A DNA stretch of 64,000 nt from Cupriavidus pauculus (GTDB taxonomy: Bacteria > Pseudomonadota > Gammaproteobacteria > Burkholderiales > Burkholderiaceae), in contig NZ_CP044067.1 in NCBI RefSeq assembly GCF_008693385.1, forward strand, positions 558,001-622,000, read 5' to 3'. Below the pieces are notes generated by a model that saw only the letters and a program-made list of their open reading frames with translations, was not told where the DNA came from and searched no databases. The position numbers and the translations under genes were made by a program. Below, piece by piece: positions 59,836-64,000 of this stretch (positions within the stretch are counted from its first letter, which is position 1; every line of letters begins with the position of its first letter).

Positions 59836-59959
59836 GAAAGCTTCCTCGCGATATCTGCGGTAGTGGTGCATTCATTCTGTCGAGGATACGCCCTCAACGC
59901 ACTCCGATCCTTGCTTTCGAATCCGCGGAAGCACGCTCGACGCGAGGCGCCGTCAACGA

Positions 59960-59980
59960 AAACGGGGGCCCGAGGCCCCC
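59960..59980 (-). terminator. Intrinsic terminator for the lipoprotein gene
   Basis: Perfect 9-bp arms ACGGGGGCC and GGCCCCCGT around a 3-base loop. On the minus strand it is followed by TTTTC. It lies 28 bp past the stop of the lipoprotein gene ending at 60008. Confidence 0.7.
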
Positions 59981-60007
59981 GTCATTGCAGCAATATTGCG
60001 CGACGCG

Positions 60008-60613
60008 TCAGCGTGCCGCGGCGAGTTCTGGCGCTTCGCTGAGCGCCTTCTGCAGCTTGCTCAGCATGTTCTCGCTCGCGCGCTGGGCGGACAGCGAGAA
60101 GTTACGCTTGAACTCGGAGAACTCCGCGTTTCCCTCGCCCGTGACCACCTGCTTGAAAACGACCTTGCCGTCGAGGTCCGTCACGGTGCAGGTCAGATTG
60201 ATCGTGAAACGGGTCGGCGGCCACGTGAGCGCACTTTCGGACGACGAATCGGTCGTGATCTCCGGCGTCAGGATGTAGGCGAGCTGCGCCTTGTCGATCG
60301 CGGCGCGATCGTCCGGCGTCTTGAGCTTCGTCGCGTTGGCGAACACGTTCGACAGCGTGCTGTAGATCGGCACCTCGAGGTCGCGGTAAGGCAGGTAGCT
60401 GACCTTGTCGCCACCGCCGCCCGGCGTCGTCACTTCCTTGGTCAGCAGCGCATCGGGCAGGACGAACCCGATGTTCTTGCCGACCTTCTTCTCCGCCGGC
60501 GTGGCGGGCGCGGACTTGTCCGTCGCGATCTGAATCGGGTGAGCACAGCCAGCCAGTACGACCAGCGCGGCGACAGCCGCGCAGCGGCTGGCGATCGTGA
60601 ACCATGCACGCAT
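60008..60613 (-). CDS. Lipoprotein of unknown function
   Basis: 201 residues with a signal ending LVVLAGC, a lipobox giving N-terminal Cys22. The rest is a soluble alpha/beta-like region with a DKVSYLPYRDLEVPIYSTLS segment and a late helical region (SAQRASENMLSKLQKALSEA). I do not recognise the family. It follows another lipoprotein gene by 30 bp, likely one operon, and ends at a terminator. Confidence 0.75.
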   Translation of the reverse strand: MRAWFTIASRCAAVAALVVLAGCAHPIQIATDKSAPATPAEKKVGKNIGFVLPDALLTKEVTTPGGGGDKVSYLPYRDLEVPIYSTLSNVFANATKLKTPDDRAAIDKAQLAYILTPEITTDSSSESALTWPPTRFTINLTCTVTDLDGKVVFKQVVTGEGNAEFSEFKRNFSLSAQRASENMLSKLQKALSEAPELAAAR

Positions 60614-60643
60614 CGTTTTCTCCTTGTTGTGTTGCGATGGGGT

Positions 60644-61201
60644 TTACTTCAATGCGTCCAGGAACGCGGGGTCGGCGTAGAGCGTGGTGAGCAGCGCCTG
60701 CACCGTATAGCCGTATTCGGTAACGGCCTTCGGAATCGCCACGGCCGCCGCGAACGACGAATCCCATTCACGATGGACCGACTTGACCTGGTCGTAGCGC
60801 ACGGTCTCGCCCTTCTTCACGACAAAGCGTGCCGATACGTCGCCAGAGCCGGTAACGATCGCAGGATCGACCTCGTTGCGCAGCAAGGTGCCGGAGATCA
60901 CGACATCCGCGTTCGGCGACATCTTGCCGGCCATGGTCAGCTCGCGCGTGACGGCCTCGGACAGATACGCCGACCACGTACCGTTGTATGGGGATACGAG
61001 GCTGTTGGCGCGCAGCGGCAACGGATGCCTGACGCCAGTACCGCTTGCATCGAACGTGCCGACGCGCGTGGGCGCGGCGCCGCTGTTCTTGAGCGTCTGG
61101 ACGTTATCGATCGAAGGAGGATAAGGCGGTGCAACGACGCTGCACCCGGACAGGACGAGACCCAGCACGCCGAGCGCCAGGCTGGTTGGAATGCGACCCA
61201 C
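60644..61201 (-). CDS. Lipoprotein of unknown function
   Basis: About 185 residues from a GTG at 61201, which has AAAGG about eight bases upstream; another GTG lies at 61210 and an ATG at 61315 needs a long non-signal extension. The signal ends LGLVLSGC, a lipobox. The body has a TWSAYLSEAVTRELTMAGKM segment and VISGTLLRNEVDPAI, as in outer-membrane lipoproteins of envelope assembly, but no family can be named. The start is uncertain. Probably co-transcribed with the lipoprotein gene downstream. Confidence 0.7.
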   Translation of the reverse strand: MGRIPTSLALGVLGLVLSGCSVVAPPYPPSIDNVQTLKNSGAAPTRVGTFDASGTGVRHPLPLRANSLVSPYNGTWSAYLSEAVTRELTMAGKMSPNADVVISGTLLRNEVDPAIVTGSGDVSARFVVKKGETVRYDQVKSVHREWDSSFAAAVAIPKAVTEYGYTVQALLTTLYADPAFLDALK

Positions 61202-61349
61202 TGCGGACACCTTTCTTGTTTTGACGTGTTTCGTGCATTCTGCCAAAGGCGGAGCGCTTTGCGTCACATGAAAGGGGGTATCCCGTCCCGAATGTTGCGT
61301 CGGCTTGACACCCATCCATTAGGGGGTGTGCATCCCTCGCCTGCAGTCT

Positions 61350-62276
61350 TCAGGGACGAGGCCTGACGAAGCGCTGCTCCAATACCTCCTTGCCCCACTG
61401 CGCGCCGGGCTTTTCCTCGGTCAGGACGAAGCCTCGCGTCTCGTAAAGATGACGCGCCGCGCGCAGGCCGGCGAAGGTCCACAGATGGGTCTCCAGGAAC
61501 CCGCGCTCGTCCACGAACGCTACCGCGGCATCGATCAGCTTCTTTCCGACGCCGCCGCCTCGCACGCCGTCGTCGATGATGAACCAGCGCAGATGCGCGA
61601 CGTCCTTGCCCATATCCTCGCCATCGATGGCGATCGACCCGACGATCTCTCCGTCCTGCCTTGCGGTCCAGATCGCGTTCCGCGGATTCTCCAGACGATT
61701 GCAGAACTCCGCCAGACCGCTTGCCACGACGGACTCGAAATGCTGACCGAAACCGGATTCGCGCGCGTAGTAAAGCGCGTGCATCTCGGTGATCCGTGCG
61801 ATCAGACCCGGGCGATACCCACGCACCAGATGGACGGGCGAGCCGCCATCGGGCTCGCCGCCGCCAAGCGCGCGCGCATAGAGGCGCATTCCCTGCAAGG
61901 CCACACGCTCGTCGCCGGGCTTGAGCAGCTTGAGCGCGGCAACGACCTGCGAACGGGCATAGGCATGGATCGCGCCCACGCGATGCCTGCCCGCCCGGGT
62001 GAGGGAGAGACGCTTGACCCTGCCATCGCTCTCCTCCGCCACATCGCCGGCCTCCACCAGCCGGCGCAGCATCCGGCTCACGCTCGATTTCTCGAGCCGC
62101 AGCAGCGCGCCAAGATCCCGTGCCGTGACGCCGCCCTTCTCGATCTCGATCAGCGCATGAACGGCCGACGGGGACAGATCCGTCCCCGCAAAATCGCCGC
62201 CCATGAAGCCGAGCTCGCGCACCATCTCGCGCGAGACATTACGAATGTCCTCAACAAGTGCCGGGTCCGGGTTCAT
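61350..62276 (-). CDS. MarR-type regulator fused to a GNAT acetyltransferase
   Basis: About 308 residues from the ATG at 62276, with CGGAG upstream; the longer start at 62306 falls inside the operator. The N-terminal winged helix (LSPSAVHALIEIEKGGVTAR, DLGALLRLEKSSVSRMLRRL) is MarR-like. The C-terminal GNAT domain (about 150-305) has HLRWFIIDDGVRGGGVGKKL. This fused design is widespread; ligand and acetyl acceptor are unknown. A long inverted repeat directly upstream supports autorepression. Confidence 0.88.
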   Translation of the reverse strand: MNPDPALVEDIRNVSREMVRELGFMGGDFAGTDLSPSAVHALIEIEKGGVTARDLGALLRLEKSSVSRMLRRLVEAGDVAEESDGRVKRLSLTRAGRHRVGAIHAYARSQVVAALKLLKPGDERVALQGMRLYARALGGGEPDGGSPVHLVRGYRPGLIARITEMHALYYARESGFGQHFESVVASGLAEFCNRLENPRNAIWTARQDGEIVGSIAIDGEDMGKDVAHLRWFIIDDGVRGGGVGKKLIDAAVAFVDERGFLETHLWTFAGLRAARHLYETRGFVLTEEKPGAQWGKEVLEQRFVRPRP

Positions 62277-62293
62277 GGCCAACGCTCCGTTTC

Positions 62294-62335
62294 GATGTTG
62301 CATCATACAACCGTAGAGTTGTACGATGCAACATC
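62294..62335. promoter_or_regulatory. 42-bp inverted repeat, probable operator of the MarR-GNAT gene
   Basis: 18-bp arms (62294-62311 and 62318-62335), beginning GATGTTGCATC, differ at one base and are separated by 6 bp. It lies between the MarR-GNAT start and the stop of the Bug gene (62334), so its last two bases are inside the preceding gene. Confidence 0.75.
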
Positions 62336-63299
62336 ATTCCGGCCGGATATTTCCCTGCTTGATGACCTTCGCCCACTTGGCCTGCTCGGCCTCGAGAAAC
62401 GCGCGGAACTCGTCAGGCTTGTTGGCGGAACCCTCCGCCCCGATCGCCGCGAGACGTTCCTTGACAGCAGGCTGACTCATTACCTCGATGGTCGCCTTGT
62501 TGATCGTCTCGATGATCTTCGCGGACGTGCCGGCGGGCGCAAACAAACCGTTCCACTCGTACACCTGGTACCCGGGCAGCCCGGATTCGGCGATGGTGGG
62601 GATATCCGGCAGCGCGGCGGACCGCTTCGTGCCCGTTGTCGCCAGTACCTTGAGCTTCTTGCCGGAGACGAGCGGATAGGAGGCCGCCATGTTGCTGAAC
62701 ATCATATCCACCTGGCCGCCCATCAGGTCGCTCAACGCCGGCGCACCGCCCTTGTAAGGTACGTGAAGCATGTTCAGTCCCGACTGCTGACGGAACAGTT
62801 CCGCTGCCAGGTGCTGTGCGGTGCCGGAGCCCGCCGACGCATAGGTCAGCTTGCCGGGCGTGGCCTTCGCTTGCGCCACGATATCCTTGGGCGAGTTGAA
62901 CGGAGAATTCGGCGGCACCACCAGCAGGTTCGGCACGAGCACCACGAGCGAGATCGGCGCGAAGTCCTTCGCCGTATCGTAAGGAAGCTTCGGCTGCAGG
63001 CTGGGATTGACCGAATGAGCGGTAGCGTCGAGCAGCAAGGTGTAGCCGTCCGGCGCGGCCTTTGCGACGGCACCCGCACCAATGACGCCGCTTGCGCCGG
63101 GGCGGTTGTCGACAACGATGGTCTGGCCCAGCTTGATACCCAGCGGCGCCGCGATGATGCGGGCGACCGTGTCGGCCGCGCCGCCTGCGGGATAGGGCAC
63201 GACGAGGCGGATGGGACGATCGGGATACGCGGCGCTGGCGCACGTGGCACCGCATAGCAGTGCGAGCCCGGCGAGCCCGCGGGTGATGGACTTGAACAT
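62334..63299 (-). CDS. Bug-type tripartite tricarboxylate receptor (periplasmic binding protein)
   Basis: 321 residues from the ATG at 63299, with GGAGA eight bases upstream. The signal ends ASAAYPDRPIRLVVPYPAGG (cleavage about residue 23), the Bug hallmark. Later segments (DNRPGASGVIGA, VPYKGGAPALSDLMGGQVDM) are conserved. No TctAB permease is nearby. The upstream cyclase gene, 31 bp away on the same strand, may process the same carboxylate or its precursor. Confidence 0.92.
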   Translation of the reverse strand: MFKSITRGLAGLALLCGATCASAAYPDRPIRLVVPYPAGGAADTVARIIAAPLGIKLGQTIVVDNRPGASGVIGAGAVAKAAPDGYTLLLDATAHSVNPSLQPKLPYDTAKDFAPISLVVLVPNLLVVPPNSPFNSPKDIVAQAKATPGKLTYASAGSGTAQHLAAELFRQQSGLNMLHVPYKGGAPALSDLMGGQVDMMFSNMAASYPLVSGKKLKVLATTGTKRSAALPDIPTIAESGLPGYQVYEWNGLFAPAGTSAKIIETINKATIEVMSQPAVKERLAAIGAEGSANKPDEFRAFLEAEQAKWAKVIKQGNIRPE

Positions 63300-63330
63300 T
63301 GTCTTGTCTCCAGAAAGTTGTAGTTTTGTC

Positions 63331-64000
63331 CTAGACCGTCGCGATCGGCGTCGCCGGCGAACCCACGGCGCCGGGCAGGCGCAGCGGCGGCGCGGTCAGC
63401 AGAAAGCGGCTCCGGCCGTTTTCGCGCAGCCAGCGAGCCAATGGCGTCAAATACCAAAGCTCGCCAAGGTGAATGCCGTTCTTGAACAGGCAATGCTCAT
63501 GCAGCGGCAGACGTGGCCCGCGAATGGGAGCGGGGGTCAGGGGCTTCGGCACCACCAGCTCCACGGCGGGGTTGTCCGCGAGCAGGCAGGCCAGGCGCGA
63601 GTCGGTAATCCAGTTCAGCAGCTTTGCGTCATGGCCATCCAGACCGGTACCGGATTCGTGGAGGACTTTGAGATCGGGCGACTTGTTCATCGACAGCAAT
63701 GTGTCGGCAAACCCGGTATGGAGACAGACCATATCTCCGGCCTCCACGGTAACGTTGTCCGCGTCGAGAATGCGCATGAGCTGGTCGTAGCCGACGGCCT
63801 GCCGCTTGCGGCCAATGTGGCGTTCGATGTCTATCATGACGCCGCGGCCCTGCGCACCGTGCTCGGCGAGGACCGCGATGCTCAACGCGCCAGCTTCCGG
63901 GTTCTCGTATCTTGCCCACGGCTCGGCCGCCTCGGTCTCGACGCCGGCCCTGATGTCCTCGCCCGCCCGAAAACCGTTATAAAAGACGGCTTCGTCGCTG
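63331..64000 (-). CDS. Cyclase family (kynurenine formamidase-like) protein, N-terminus outside window
   Basis: At least 222 residues visible; the frame runs off the right edge without a start. The segment HGAQGRGVMIDIERHIG, then AGDMVCLHTGFAD and a late LPLHEHCLFKNGIHLGELWY, fit the cyclase/kynurenine formamidase family (PF04199), which hydrolyses amides or cyclic compounds with a metal. The N-terminal metal motif (HxGTHxD type) would lie outside. It precedes a Bug receptor gene by 31 bp. Confidence 0.78.
   Translation of the reverse strand, partial: SDEAVFYNGFRAGEDIRAGVETEAAEPWARYENPEAGALSIAVLAEHGAQGRGVMIDIERHIGRKRQAVGYDQLMRILDADNVTVEAGDMVCLHTGFADTLLSMNKSPDLKVLHESGTGLDGHDAKLLNWITDSRLACLLADNPAVELVVPKPLTPAPIRGPRLPLHEHCLFKNGIHLGELWYLTPLARWLRENGRSRFLLTAPPLRLPGAVGSPATPIATV

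Noticed and set aside
61326..63257. 643-residue open frame on the plus strand
   Set aside because: Antisense to the MarR-GNAT and Bug genes; composition typical of a shadow frame in GC-rich DNA.

Overview
The window is GC-rich, densely coded bacterial chromosome of a Burkholderiaceae type, most like Cupriavidus or Ralstonia. I base that on two Bug-type (tripartite tricarboxylate) binding receptors, six LysR regulators, a pcaHGB-pcaDC protocatechuate cluster with a fused PcaDC, and the general gene repertoire. No rRNA, tRNA, CRISPR array, insertion sequence or prophage was seen. Nearly every base is coding; the largest non-coding gap is about 290 bp (12349-12635). The left edge cuts a class A penicillin-binding protein and the right edge cuts a cyclase-family gene.

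Layout. 1-5.4 kb: PBP C-terminus, an EAL phosphodiesterase, and a DUF1800-DUF1501 pair of exported proteins. 5.6-12.3 kb: a LacI regulator with a perfect operator, then an ABC importer (binding protein, two permeases, ATPase), a class III metallophosphodiesterase and a PepE-like peptidase; this looks like uptake and hydrolysis of a phosphodiester or similar solute. 12.6-15.1 kb: a LuxR-type response regulator and a hybrid histidine kinase. 15.2-20.2 kb: aldehyde dehydrogenase, a 55-residue membrane protein, an old-yellow-enzyme reductase, an MFS carrier and a TetR regulator. 20.3-23.7 kb: an exported YD-repeat (RHS-like) protein and a divergent small unknown gene, with a near-perfect LexA (SOS) box between them. 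23.7-35 kb: small metabolic modules, each beside its own regulator (carboxymuconolactone decarboxylase-like/LysR; XRE-cupin/GNAT; LysR/acyl-CoA ligase/Bug receptor; cysteine synthase-like/AraC; TetR/amidase/epoxide hydrolase-like).

35-42.8 kb is an aromatic-acid catabolic supercluster. An MHS transporter and a divergent type II dehydroquinase face an IclR regulator, followed by a PcaQ-like LysR divergent from pcaH, pcaG, pcaB and a pcaD-pcaC fusion. Together these suggest uptake of quinate or shikimate-like acids and flow through protocatechuate to beta-ketoadipate. 42.9-47 kb holds a second old-yellow-enzyme reductase, two short-chain dehydrogenase-like proteins lacking canonical catalytic residues, a VOC protein and two LysR regulators.

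The most striking locus is at 48.1-50.9 kb. A perfect PIP/hrpII-type box (TTCGC-N15-TTCGC) lies about 70 bp before a gene whose best start gives a protein beginning MGSCIS, a eukaryotic N-myristoylation plus palmitoylation-type signal, followed by a Ser/Thr/Pro/Gln-rich leader. This is a candidate type III effector. Next to it is a secreted multidomain GH19 chitinase. The right end holds a TetR/DUF308 unit with two copies of the same operator palindrome, a class D beta-lactamase, an unrecognised 578-residue protein, LysR/MFS, a DJ-1/PfpI protein, an Ada-2OG oxygenase coupled pair, two lipoproteins, a MarR-GNAT fusion with a 42-bp inverted repeat, a Bug receptor and a cyclase.

A recurrent feature is short perfect tandem repeats (6, 9, 10 or 12 bp units), mostly in frame inside genes or at gene ends (2445, 15250, 40346, 42817, 42931, 44875, 49440, 53489, 54932).
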